Positions 1 through 7,488 of a DNA stretch of 57,131 nt are shown in pieces. The notes under the pieces were generated by a model. It saw only the letters and a list, made by a program, of their open reading frames with translations. It made no database searches and was not told the DNA's origin. Each line of letters begins with the position of its first letter. The stretch's first letter is position 1. The stretch covers positions 1-57,131 of the forward strand of contig DASYRM010000139.1 of the NCBI GenBank assembly GCA_036004405.1, given 5' to 3'. Position numbers and translations under genes: made by a program. Source of the stretch: DASYRM01 sp036004405. Its GTDB lineage: Bacteria > Acidobacteriota > Vicinamibacteria > Vicinamibacterales > UBA2999.

Positions 1-1150
1 GCACGCCGCGCGGCAGCTGATCGATGACGACATAGTACGGAAACCAGTCGCGAAAATAGCGGCCAAGATCCATGGCGCCAAAGGGCCGCTGCGTCAGCCA
101 GGTCGCGCCGACGCTCTGCGCGAGGAGCACCGGCCGTCGCCACCCGGACCAGCCCGCCTCGAGCCGCGCGAAGAGAACGGCCATGACCGGCGTCAGGAAG
201 CCGAGATAGCGCCAGAGATCCGCGCTGCCGACCGCGGTCGCCGCCAGCACGAGGCCGGTGAACGCCAGCCACTCGGGCTCGTTCCACAAGACCCGCAGGC
301 ACGCTCCGGGGCGACTGGCAAGGGCGAGGCTCACGCCGCCGAGCACGGTGACGAGGAAGTAGAGGAAGAGGCCGGCGAAGAGCGGGTCCTGCCAGAACCG
401 GAGATTGCCGGCGAGGCGCTCGGCGGTCACCAGCTCCAGCGACGCGTCACGTGGATCGGCCCAAGAGATCACGACACGCAGCAGCACGAACACGGCGCAG
501 GCCGGCGCATACGTCGCGAGGAGACGCAGCCACGGGACGCGCTGCCGGACGCCACGGACCAGGCCGAACGCGACCACCGCGATGCCGAATTCGCGGCTCA
601 GCACGGCCACCACACACGCGATGGCTGCCGCCAGGCTCGACCCGCGGAGCACGAGCACGATCGCAAAAGTCATTGCAGCGTAGGCGCCGAGGTCGATGAG
701 CACCGGATAGAAGGCCATCATCTGCGCAGTGGCGATGCTGACAGCGGCCGTGGCCACGAAAAAAAGGCGCGCGACCGGGCGGGCGCCGTAGGCATCGAGG
801 AGCAGCGCCAATCCAACGGCGAAGAGTGCCGAATAGATCACGTTCATCAGCTGGAACGCGGCGACTGCGTTCCCCAGCACCGCGTAGGCCCATCGATTCA
901 CGAACGGCACGAGCGGCCGCAGCGCGGTGTTCGCCGTACCCGACGCCAGCCCATCGCTGGTCATGGCCGCGTAGTACGCACCGTCCCAGCCCATGCCCTC
1001 GTTGTAGGTGATCTGGCCACCGGTCTCCATCAGCAGCACGAAGATTGCCGCCGCGAAGAGGCCGTGCAGCGCGACCATCGCGACGTAACGCCAGCGGAAC
1101 GTCGTGGCCGGAGCGCTCGCCTCGGCGCCATTCAGCGAAAGCACGGCCAT
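1..1150 (-). CDS. Polytopic membrane protein, GT-C-like, cut by window edge
   Basis: The reading frame is open from an ATG at 1150 to base 1, so the last part of the protein lies outside the window. The visible 383 residues are strongly hydrophobic, with roughly eight to ten membrane segments. A first segment at about residues 23-41 is followed by a loop containing GWDGAYY (54-60), then a run of further segments. One segment, a loop with acidic residues and then many segments is the layout of GT-C glycosyltransferases, but I cannot name the family and it is not closely related to the other membrane proteins here. The start lies 19 bases inside the upstream gene, consistent with the tight packing of this operon. 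Function inferred: transfer of a lipid-linked sugar or another membrane step in polysaccharide assembly. Confidence 0.75.
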   Translation of the reverse strand, partial: MAVLSLNGAEASAPATTFRWRYVAMVALHGLFAAAIFVLLMETGGQITYNEGMGWDGAYYAAMTSDGLASGTANTALRPLVPFVNRWAYAVLGNAVAAFQLMNVIYSALFAVGLALLLDAYGARPVARLFFVATAAVSIATAQMMAFYPVLIDLGAYAAMTFAIVLVLRGSSLAAAIACVVAVLSREFGIAVVAFGLVRGVRQRVPWLRLLATYAPACAVFVLLRVVISWADPRDASLELVTAERLAGNLRFWQDPLFAGLFLYFLVTVLGGVSLALASRPGACLRVLWNEPEWLAFTGLVLAATAVGSADLWRYLGFLTPVMAVLFARLEAGWSGWRRPVLLAQSVGATWLTQRPFGAMDLGRYFRDWFPYYVVIDQLPRGV

Positions 1151-2802
1151 CCGGTCTCGCGATCCATGTGACCCGGCCTCCGCCCGCGCCGCACGTACAG
1201 CTCGACGCCCGGCGTCTCCGAGACCTCGATGCGGGCGATCGGCTCGTAGTTGGTGTCGAGGTACTGCGCCAGCAGCCCCATGCGGTCGCGGAACTGCGTC
1301 TCGATGCTGAGCACCTGCACCGCGAAGGGCACCGACTGGTGGTCGAACCGGTCGATGGTCTGGCGCTGTTCGGCGTCGGTCGAGTAGTACCCGGGCAGAT
1401 ACGCCTGCTGGCCGCCGGCGAAACCGCGCTGCGACAGGACGTAGACCTCGGGGAAGAGCCCGGTCATCCACAGCCGGTCGTTCGTCGTCGTGCAGCGATC
1501 GAGGAACGCCATGAACGGGAAGAGGGCGCCCGCATAGCGGCTGGGGACGTGGTCGCGCTCGGGCAGCCGCTTCTGGAGCCGTTCCCACAAGTCGGCCGCG
1601 CGTGCCTGCACCGACCCCCAGCCTGAAAGCACGCCGCTCCGTCCGAGCTGCTCGCGCGTCTCAGCCGCGTAGCACAGCGCGGTGGTGACCACGCCCACAC
1701 CGGCAACGGCGGCGGCGATACCCGCCAGGCGCCACAGCGCGCGGCGTGGCTGCCACGACAGCCCGATCAGCCACGCCCCGAGCAGCGCCGCCGGCACCAC
1801 GGCGTCCGGCCAGCGGCCCGGCAGCGAATCGCGAAGGAACCCGACATTGACGGGGATGGCCATCACCGCCAGCGCCGTCACCGCCGCCGTCTCGCCCCTC
1901 CAGCGCTCCAGACCGCGGCGCGCGCGGCTCGCCGCCAGCGCGAAGCACGCGAGCGGCAGCAGATGAAACAGGTAGAACAGGACGACGATGCCGTTGTCGC
2001 GCGCGCTGCCGGCCTCGGACCAGTCGAGCGCGGGCCAGGCGCTCAGCATCGTCGAGCCCGCCTCGATGCGCGAGAAGTCGAGCGCGGAGCGGAAGTACTC
2101 GAGCAGGCCGCCGTTGGCGGCGACGAAGAGCGCCCAGGGCGCCAAAAGGAGGGCGACGGCCGCGGTCAACCCGGCGACGCCAAGCAGCGCCTTCCGCGGG
2201 CCCTGCGGCCACAACGCGATGGCGAGCGCCACCGCGGCGGCCACTCCGATGTAGAGCCCGTGGTCGTGGCGGAAGAGAAACGCCACCGCAATCGTGACCG
2301 CCAGCATGCCGCCGCGCGCGCGAGTCGGGCCGGCCACCGTGGCTACGATGGCGACCGCCGCCCAGGCGTAGAGCACGAGCTTCGGGTAGCTGAACGATCG
2401 TGGGTTGGCTATCACCTCGAGCACAGCGACGGCCAGCGCCACGCCCGCCGACCGCGCGAGCGCCGCACCGGCCACCACTGTGGCCGCGGCGGCCAGCCCG
2501 ATCGCCATGGCGACGAGCGCCCACTCGGTGCCGAGCGCCGGACCGGCCACGACCCGCGCCGCCGCCGAGGCCACGTACATCAGCGGCATACCCGGGTCGG
2601 TGAAGTCACGCACCGGCAGCTCACCGAGCAGCATCTGTTGGGCACGCGATACGTGCACGTAGTGATCGTTGTTGAAGCCGGTAAACGTGAAGTATCGCCA
2701 CACCACGCCAAAGGCGCCGGCGAACAGCGCCGCGCGCGCAACGGTCCAGCCGTTCAGGGGTCTGCCCGTCCAGGGCATGGTCCACGGCAGACCGTCTACC
2801 AT
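1132..2802 (-). CDS. GT-C-like membrane protein, set I paralog
   Basis: A 556-residue protein with about ten membrane segments followed by a soluble C-terminal domain. The N-terminal outer loop carries FNNDHY (43-48) and RDFTDPGMPLMY (65-76), where conserved acidic residues would sit in a GT-C glycosyltransferase. The same layout and motifs occur in the genes at 20089-22032 and 52670-54415, and all three end near a WPC(F/Y) motif; here the last residues are WPCFR. Known of GT-C enzymes: they use polyprenyl-phosphate sugars on the outer face of the membrane. The acceptor is unknown. The start overlaps the upstream small gene by 7 bases. It could also be an assembly or flipping factor rather than an enzyme. 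Confidence 0.85.
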   Translation of the reverse strand: MVDGLPWTMPWTGRPLNGWTVARAALFAGAFGVVWRYFTFTGFNNDHYVHVSRAQQMLLGELPVRDFTDPGMPLMYVASAAARVVAGPALGTEWALVAMAIGLAAAATVVAGAALARSAGVALAVAVLEVIANPRSFSYPKLVLYAWAAVAIVATVAGPTRARGGMLAVTIAVAFLFRHDHGLYIGVAAAVALAIALWPQGPRKALLGVAGLTAAVALLLAPWALFVAANGGLLEYFRSALDFSRIEAGSTMLSAWPALDWSEAGSARDNGIVVLFYLFHLLPLACFALAASRARRGLERWRGETAAVTALAVMAIPVNVGFLRDSLPGRWPDAVVPAALLGAWLIGLSWQPRRALWRLAGIAAAVAGVGVVTTALCYAAETREQLGRSGVLSGWGSVQARAADLWERLQKRLPERDHVPSRYAGALFPFMAFLDRCTTTNDRLWMTGLFPEVYVLSQRGFAGGQQAYLPGYYSTDAEQRQTIDRFDHQSVPFAVQVLSIETQFRDRMGLLAQYLDTNYEPIARIEVSETPGVELYVRRGRRPGHMDRETGWPCFR

Positions 2803-3251
2803 GGCCGGGTGTAGCCGGCGCAGTCGGCATCGGTTGCGTCAGCGGGACGATGCGCATTCACCACCTCGCGAATGTCCTCGTCCGGCGCGGCGGCTGCCAC
2901 GCAGAACGCTCGCTGCCAGTCGGTCGCTTCGAGTCGCCGAGACGACAGGATCGCGTCCACCACTTCAGCGCGGCGCGCCGCGACCGCGGCCTCGACCGGC
3001 GTCAGCGTGACGGCGCGATCGAAGAGCACGCCGGCGCGCACGCGATGCGCGGGTGCAAGATCCTCGCCGCGTTGAATCAGCCGTAACACCGTGGCCGAGT
3101 CCCGTAGCGCCGCCGCCTCGGATATATTCACGGGCTGTTCCGACCAGAAAGGATTCACTCCAGCCAGGGTCATCAGCCCGAGGCCGGCCGAGCCGAGGGC
3201 GACGACCATGCCGGGAATCGCGAGCGCGAGCGCGGGAAGGCGGCTCGGCAT
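2796..3251 (-). CDS. Small membrane-anchored helical (ankyrin-like) protein
   Basis: A 151-residue protein starting at an ATG that shares one base with the stop of the upstream gene (TAATG). One membrane segment at about residues 5-32 is followed by a soluble helical part with EAAALRDSATVLRLIQRGED (44-63, written up to 20 residues) that reads like degenerate ankyrin-type helix pairs. Two cysteines, C117 and C144, lie in the second half. The same segment-plus-module arrangement forms the last ~150 residues of the protein at 14197-16194, with matching EAA, VR-rich, AVT, EAAV and Cys positions. In both places the module is directly beside a set II membrane protein. Likely a protein-interaction partner of that membrane protein; no enzyme motif is visible. 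Confidence 0.8.
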   Translation of the reverse strand: MPSRLPALALAIPGMVVALGSAGLGLMTLAGVNPFWSEQPVNISEAAALRDSATVLRLIQRGEDLAPAHRVRAGVLFDRAVTLTPVEAAVAARRAEVVDAILSSRRLEATDWQRAFCVAAAAPDEDIREVVNAHRPADATDADCAGYTRPW

Positions 3252-4663
3252 TAGTCGCCAAACCAGCGGTTGTTCCACTCGGACACGAGCTGCGGGTTGC
3301 GCACCGGGGCGTCGAGCGCCTGCGTGCGCAGCGACTCGACGAGCGCCACGCCGGCCGGCGTCGCCGGCCAGCGTTTTTCGGAGCGGAGGAACGCCGGCGC
3401 TTCCACCCAGTCGTTGCGGACGCGGAAGGCCTGACGGCTCATCACGTGATGCACCGACACGCTGCGGATCGCCCACAGCGAGGCGATCGTCAGGAGCACG
3501 AGCGAGGCGACGAGCGCTGCGCCCGGTCGCCGCAGCGTGCCGGCCCGTGCGATCGCGACGCGCGCGGCGGCATACGCTGCAAACGCGTAAAAGACGCCGG
3601 CAAACGCCATGATCTCGTCCTTGGTATAGGCGAAGGCGAGCACGGCATTGGCCGGGATCACCGCCGCGGCGACGAGCGTCAGCCGGTCCGCCGCGTCGAG
3701 CGGGCCACCCTGCCGGACGCGCCGCCACAGGGCCCACGCGATGAGCGCGCTGGTGAGCGCCGACGAGGTCAGCGCGACGTAGGTGCGCGGCAGCACATCG
3801 CCGTCGAGCCACGAGCGCACCGCGGCGAACACTCCGTCGCGCGGCTCCGACAGCAGCACGCCGAGCAGCGACGTGCCGACGTTGTAGGCGTAAAAGACCA
3901 GCGGCGCGTCGCCGAAGCGGCGTTGCAGTTCGTCCGGCTCGAGCCGGTCGAAGAGGAACCCCGAACTCCGCTCGGCGAGCGAGGGCACGCTGGCGGTCAG
4001 CACTTCGAGTCGCAGGACGAAATAGCCGGCCAGGAGCGCCGTCACCAGCACCACGCCGCGGGTGGAGATGCCGCGGCAGCCGCTCGCCCACGCCGCGGCG
4101 ACGACCACCCAGACGAGCAGCCCCGACTCGAGCGTCAGCGCCGCGAGCGCGAAGACCAGCGCCGCGGCGGCATCGGCCCACCATCCGCCGCGCGACTGCG
4201 CCAGGTTGAGGGCCGCCAGGCCGAGCACGGCGATCTCGAGGAAGTGGTTGATGGGAAACGCCTCGCGCATGAAGCTCGGAAACGTGTGCAGCCCGGTGAC
4301 GACCGATAGCGCGAAGACGGCCGCCGCCGCGTCGCGGCCCGACTCGACGCGTAGCGCGCGCGCGAAGAGCCAGAAGAAGGCGAGCAGCAGCGCCACGTGG
4401 AACCCGCGGTAGCCGGCCCGCAGGTGGCCGCCCGACACGTCGTAGATCGCCTTGATCTGCGCGATGCGCGCCGGACGCAGATACGCGGCACCGTCGAGGC
4501 TGCCGCGGAACGAGGCGGCCACCGACGGCGACCGCTGCGCGTCGAGAATCTCGATGAGCGAGTCGTACACCTGCACCGGCACGCGCCACACGTCGTAGGC
4601 CATCGTCACGGCGAGCAGCGCCGCCATGGCGAAGACGCAGGCGCGGGCCCTAGCAGCAGACAC
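3251..4663 (-). CDS. Membrane protein, set II paralog
   Basis: About 470 residues with around nine to ten membrane segments. It is a clear paralog of the protein at 12782-14200: both carry HTF followed by REAFPINH and a later FYAYN-x-G-x-SLLG with EPRDG. The start is uncertain. A GTG at 4663 overlaps the upstream gene by 14 bases and is chosen here; an ATG at 4627 would begin just before the first membrane segment; an ATG at 4756 would overlap the upstream gene by 107 bases and is unlikely. The shared motifs sit in predicted loops and suggest an active enzyme, probably GT-C-like, but no family name is certain. It is followed, with one shared base, by the small anchored module protein. Confidence 0.82.
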   Translation of the reverse strand: MSAARARACVFAMAALLAVTMAYDVWRVPVQVYDSLIEILDAQRSPSVAASFRGSLDGAAYLRPARIAQIKAIYDVSGGHLRAGYRGFHVALLLAFFWLFARALRVESGRDAAAAVFALSVVTGLHTFPSFMREAFPINHFLEIAVLGLAALNLAQSRGGWWADAAAALVFALAALTLESGLLVWVVVAAAWASGCRGISTRGVVLVTALLAGYFVLRLEVLTASVPSLAERSSGFLFDRLEPDELQRRFGDAPLVFYAYNVGTSLLGVLLSEPRDGVFAAVRSWLDGDVLPRTYVALTSSALTSALIAWALWRRVRQGGPLDAADRLTLVAAAVIPANAVLAFAYTKDEIMAFAGVFYAFAAYAAARVAIARAGTLRRPGAALVASLVLLTIASLWAIRSVSVHHVMSRQAFRVRNDWVEAPAFLRSEKRWPATPAGVALVESLRTQALDAPVRNPQLVSEWNNRWFGD

Positions 4664-5444
4664 GTTCGAGCTCGGCGGGTCCCGACGCGGCGGGCGCCGG
4701 AATCCCACGATAGCGGCCGGTCCAGGCGTTCCAGCGCACGCGCAGGATGTCGGCAAACGCGGCCGCGCCGCGCCACGCGCTCACGCGGCTGTCGGGCCGG
4801 CAGTGCCACTCGATGCCGACCTCGCGCACGCCGTACCCGCTTCGCCGCGCCAGCGTCAGCACTTCGACGTCGAATGCGAAGCCGTCGATCGTCGTGCGTG
4901 GGAAGAGCGCCGCCGCCGCCTCGGCGCTGAACAGCTTGAAGCCGCACTGCGTGTCCTGGATGCCCGGCAGCACGACGGCCTGCACCAGCAGGTTGAACGC
5001 GCGGCCCACCACATGGCGCCGCCACGGTTCGCCGACGCGCTCGGACCCGGGCGCCTCGCGCGACCCGATCAACACGTGCGGCGCGGGCGGCGCCCCTTTG
5101 AGCACGGCGAAGAAGCGCCCGATGTTTGCCGGCGGCATCGACAGGTCGGCGTCGGCCATGAACCGCCACGCGCCCGCCGCCTCGAGCATGCCGCGGCGCA
5201 CCGCCGCGCCCTTGCCGTGCCGGCCGCCGCGCACCAGCCGGACGCGCGGATCGGAGGCCGCCAGCGACTCCACGGTGGCGGCCGTGGCATCGGCGCTGCC
5301 GTCATCCACGATGACGATCTCCCACGAGAGCGCGGTGCCGGCGAGATAGCGCGTCAGCCGCTGCACGGTGTCGACAATGCCGGCGGCTTCGTTGTAGACC
5401 GGCACCACCACCGAAAACGCCGGCGACGCCACCACCGCGCTCAT
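4650..5444 (-). CDS. GT2 glycosyltransferase, dolichyl/polyprenyl-phosphate glucosyltransferase-like
   Basis: A 264-residue family 2 glycosyltransferase. It starts VVVPVYNE, has the nucleotide-binding VVDDGSAD (46-53), GKGAAVRRG (77-85) and the metal-binding DADLS (98-102), then GIQDTQCGFKLF. The GKGAA...RG and QDTQCGFKLF pattern is typical of the DPG-synthase-like subgroup, which moves glucose or a similar sugar from UDP-sugar to a polyprenyl phosphate. No membrane segments are seen. The ATG at 5444 overlaps the upstream stop by 4 bases (ATGA), which decides the start against a longer frame reaching 5708. The product would be the lipid-linked donor that GT-C proteins use, fitting the neighbours. 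Confidence 0.9.
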   Translation of the reverse strand: MSAVVASPAFSVVVPVYNEAAGIVDTVQRLTRYLAGTALSWEIVIVDDGSADATAATVESLAASDPRVRLVRGGRHGKGAAVRRGMLEAAGAWRFMADADLSMPPANIGRFFAVLKGAPPAPHVLIGSREAPGSERVGEPWRRHVVGRAFNLLVQAVVLPGIQDTQCGFKLFSAEAAAALFPRTTIDGFAFDVEVLTLARRSGYGVREVGIEWHCRPDSRVSAWRGAAAFADILRVRWNAWTGRYRGIPAPAASGPAELERVCC

Positions 5445-6508
5445 CGAGCGCCCAGCGCACCAGGCATCGGCAGGACCTGCAGCGCCCGCAGGTCCGCCAC
5501 GGCAAAGCGGCCCGCGCCCAGCTTGTGGTACCCCCGCATCGCGACCGCCAGGTGCGCGTGCAGCCACTTCGGGTCGATGAAGAGCGCGGAGGTGTCGATG
5601 CCGAGCCGCGGGGCCAGCCAGGCGATGCTGCCGCAGGTGCCGACGAATGCGCGCGCGCCCGCCACGATCTGCGTCTGCGCGCCGAGGTTGTTCTGCGGCG
5701 TCATCCACGGCCGGGCGCTGATCACCTGGCCGGCGCCGGCAAGCGCGTAGTCGGCGTGGTCGTCTTCGAGCACGAGGCCGGTGTCGAGCAGCACCACCGG
5801 CACCTGCGCCGATAGCGACGCCACGAGGCCGCGAAGATAGTCGCGCACCTCGGGCGTGTCTGGCAGCGATCGAGCGGCGTAGAACTTCACCGCGACGTAC
5901 TCGCGCGGCAGCAGCGCCGGATCGATCAAGGCGGGTGAGGTCAGGCGGGTGAAGCGCACGTGGGCGTCGACGAACCCCATCGCGCGCTTGCCGGACCAGT
6001 AGAGCGTGAATAGCCGGTACATCAGGCCGGGATGAATCACGTCGAATTCACGCGTGCCCAGACGCCGGGCCACGGTGTCGAGAATGGCGGCATCGAGCGG
6101 CGACGGCTCGTACTGTTTGGTGACGCCGCGCTCGGCGTTGCGCCGCGCGAACTCGGCCGGTTCCATGTCGTCCCAGATCTCGACGTAGCGCGACGCCAGG
6201 TCGGCGTACCAGCCGGCCACGCCGCCGCGTGACACCGCCACCAGGCGATCGGGCTCGAGCCGGAACGCGGCCTTCAGCCAGTGCAGGAACGGGATCCAGT
6301 AGAGCGTCTCGAAGCCGACCTCCGAGAGCCACGGGCCGACAACCAGCGTGCGCCCGCGCGACACGATCTCCTCGATCTCGCGCTCCACCTGCCACTCGAG
6401 CTGATTGAGCTCGGCCTGCTCGGCCAACCGCTTGCGCTCCCGGGTGCGCCGGCGCAACGGCCGCCGCACCCCTCGCAGCGCCTCCAGGAGCGCCGCCGCT
6501 CGCGTCAT
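5441..6508 (-). CDS. YWIPFL-family protein, putative GT-B-like transferase
   Basis: A 355-residue protein of a family I cannot name. Its marks are a basic, helical N-terminus (residues 1-50), then VVGPWLSEVGFETLYWIPFL (56-75), a VSRGG loop, HPGLMYRLF, a LLPREYVAVKFY stretch and, near the C-terminus, a PQNNL...FVGTCGSIAWLAP segment. The same motifs occur in the C-terminal half of the 7488-10154 protein and in 44524-45816. Alternating beta-strands and a late glycine-rich FVGT-x-G-x-x-x-(Y/W)LAP motif suggest a two-domain Rossmann (GT-B-like) fold. The ATG at 6508 makes a 4-base ATGA overlap; the ATG at 6517 is the alternative. Role inferred: sugar transfer to the growing chain. Confidence 0.85.
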   Translation of the reverse strand: MTRAAALLEALRGVRRPLRRRTRERKRLAEQAELNQLEWQVEREIEEIVSRGRTLVVGPWLSEVGFETLYWIPFLHWLKAAFRLEPDRLVAVSRGGVAGWYADLASRYVEIWDDMEPAEFARRNAERGVTKQYEPSPLDAAILDTVARRLGTREFDVIHPGLMYRLFTLYWSGKRAMGFVDAHVRFTRLTSPALIDPALLPREYVAVKFYAARSLPDTPEVRDYLRGLVASLSAQVPVVLLDTGLVLEDDHADYALAGAGQVISARPWMTPQNNLGAQTQIVAGARAFVGTCGSIAWLAPRLGIDTSALFIDPKWLHAHLAVAMRGYHKLGAGRFAVADLRALQVLPMPGALGAR

Positions 6509-7488
6509 CGCCGCCACCCCGCCTCGGTCGTGCTGGCATCCGGCAGGCCGACCCGCTCCCGCACGACGAAGAGCGGGCGCCGGCGCACCTCGTCATAGAT
6601 CCGCCCCACGTACTCGCCGATGAGGCCGAGCGTGAAGAGCTGCACGCCGCCGAGGAAGAGGATGATGATGGCGGTGGACGCGAAGCCGGGAATCGACCGG
6701 TCGGTGAAGAGGCGCAGGTAGAGCACGAACACGATGCCGAGAAAACTGACCGCGGCGGCCCCGATCCCCAGCAGCGTCCCGAGACGCAGCGGGAAATAGC
6801 TGAACCCGACGATGCCGTCGAGCGCCAGGTGGACGAGCCGCCGGAAGGTGTACTTGGGCGCGCCGCCGGCGCGCGGATCGCGGTCGTACGGGAGCGCGGT
6901 CTGGCGGAAACCGGCCCACGTGCGCAGGCCGCGCACGAACCGGTTGCGCTCGCGCATGCGCACCACGACGTCGACCACGCAGCGGTCCATCAGGCAGAAG
7001 TCGCCGCTGTCGAGCGGGATGTCGAGCCGGGCCAGCATCCGCAGCAGCCGGTAGAAGAGCTGATACGCGACGCGCTTGATCCAGGCCTCCTGGCGGGTGC
7101 GGCGTACGGCGTAGACCACGTCCCACCCGTCGCGCCACAGCCGGACGAACTCCGGCACCAGCTCGGGCGGATCCTGCAGGTCGCCGTCCATGATCATGAC
7201 CGCGTCGCCGGACGCGTACTCGAGGCCGGCGCTGATCGCCACCTGATGGCCGAAGTTGCGCGCCAGCCGCACGACCTTCAGGCGCGGGTCGCGGCCGTGC
7301 GCCTCGCGCAGCGCCTCGAACGAGCGGTCAGCGCTGCCGTCGTCCACCAGAATGGCTTCCCAGGCGCCGGCGCCGGCGCCATCCAGGGCGCGCGTCAGGC
7401 GATCGACGAGCTGTGGCACGACCTCCAGCTCGTTGTAGATCGGCACCACGATGGAGAGCCGCGCCAGGGCGCCGCGATCGCTGGTCAT
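6505..7488 (-). CDS. GT2 polyprenyl-phosphate glycosyltransferase with two C-terminal membrane segments
   Basis: A 327-residue protein of the GtrB/ArnC/DPM1 type. IVVPIYNE is followed by LVDDGSAD (47-54), RNFGHQ and the metal-binding DGDLQDPPE (101-109). Two hydrophobic segments at about 230-255 and 265-290 anchor it, with a basic tail after EYVGRIYDEVRRRPLF. This family loads a sugar from a nucleotide donor onto undecaprenyl phosphate at the inner face of the membrane, for later use by GT-C enzymes outside. The ATG at 7488 shares one base with the upstream stop (TGATG); frames extending to 8415 are shadows of the upstream gene. Confidence 0.93.
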   Translation of the reverse strand: MTSDRGALARLSIVVPIYNELEVVPQLVDRLTRALDGAGAGAWEAILVDDGSADRSFEALREAHGRDPRLKVVRLARNFGHQVAISAGLEYASGDAVMIMDGDLQDPPELVPEFVRLWRDGWDVVYAVRRTRQEAWIKRVAYQLFYRLLRMLARLDIPLDSGDFCLMDRCVVDVVVRMRERNRFVRGLRTWAGFRQTALPYDRDPRAGGAPKYTFRRLVHLALDGIVGFSYFPLRLGTLLGIGAAAVSFLGIVFVLYLRLFTDRSIPGFASTAIIILFLGGVQLFTLGLIGEYVGRIYDEVRRRPLFVVRERVGLPDASTTEAGWRR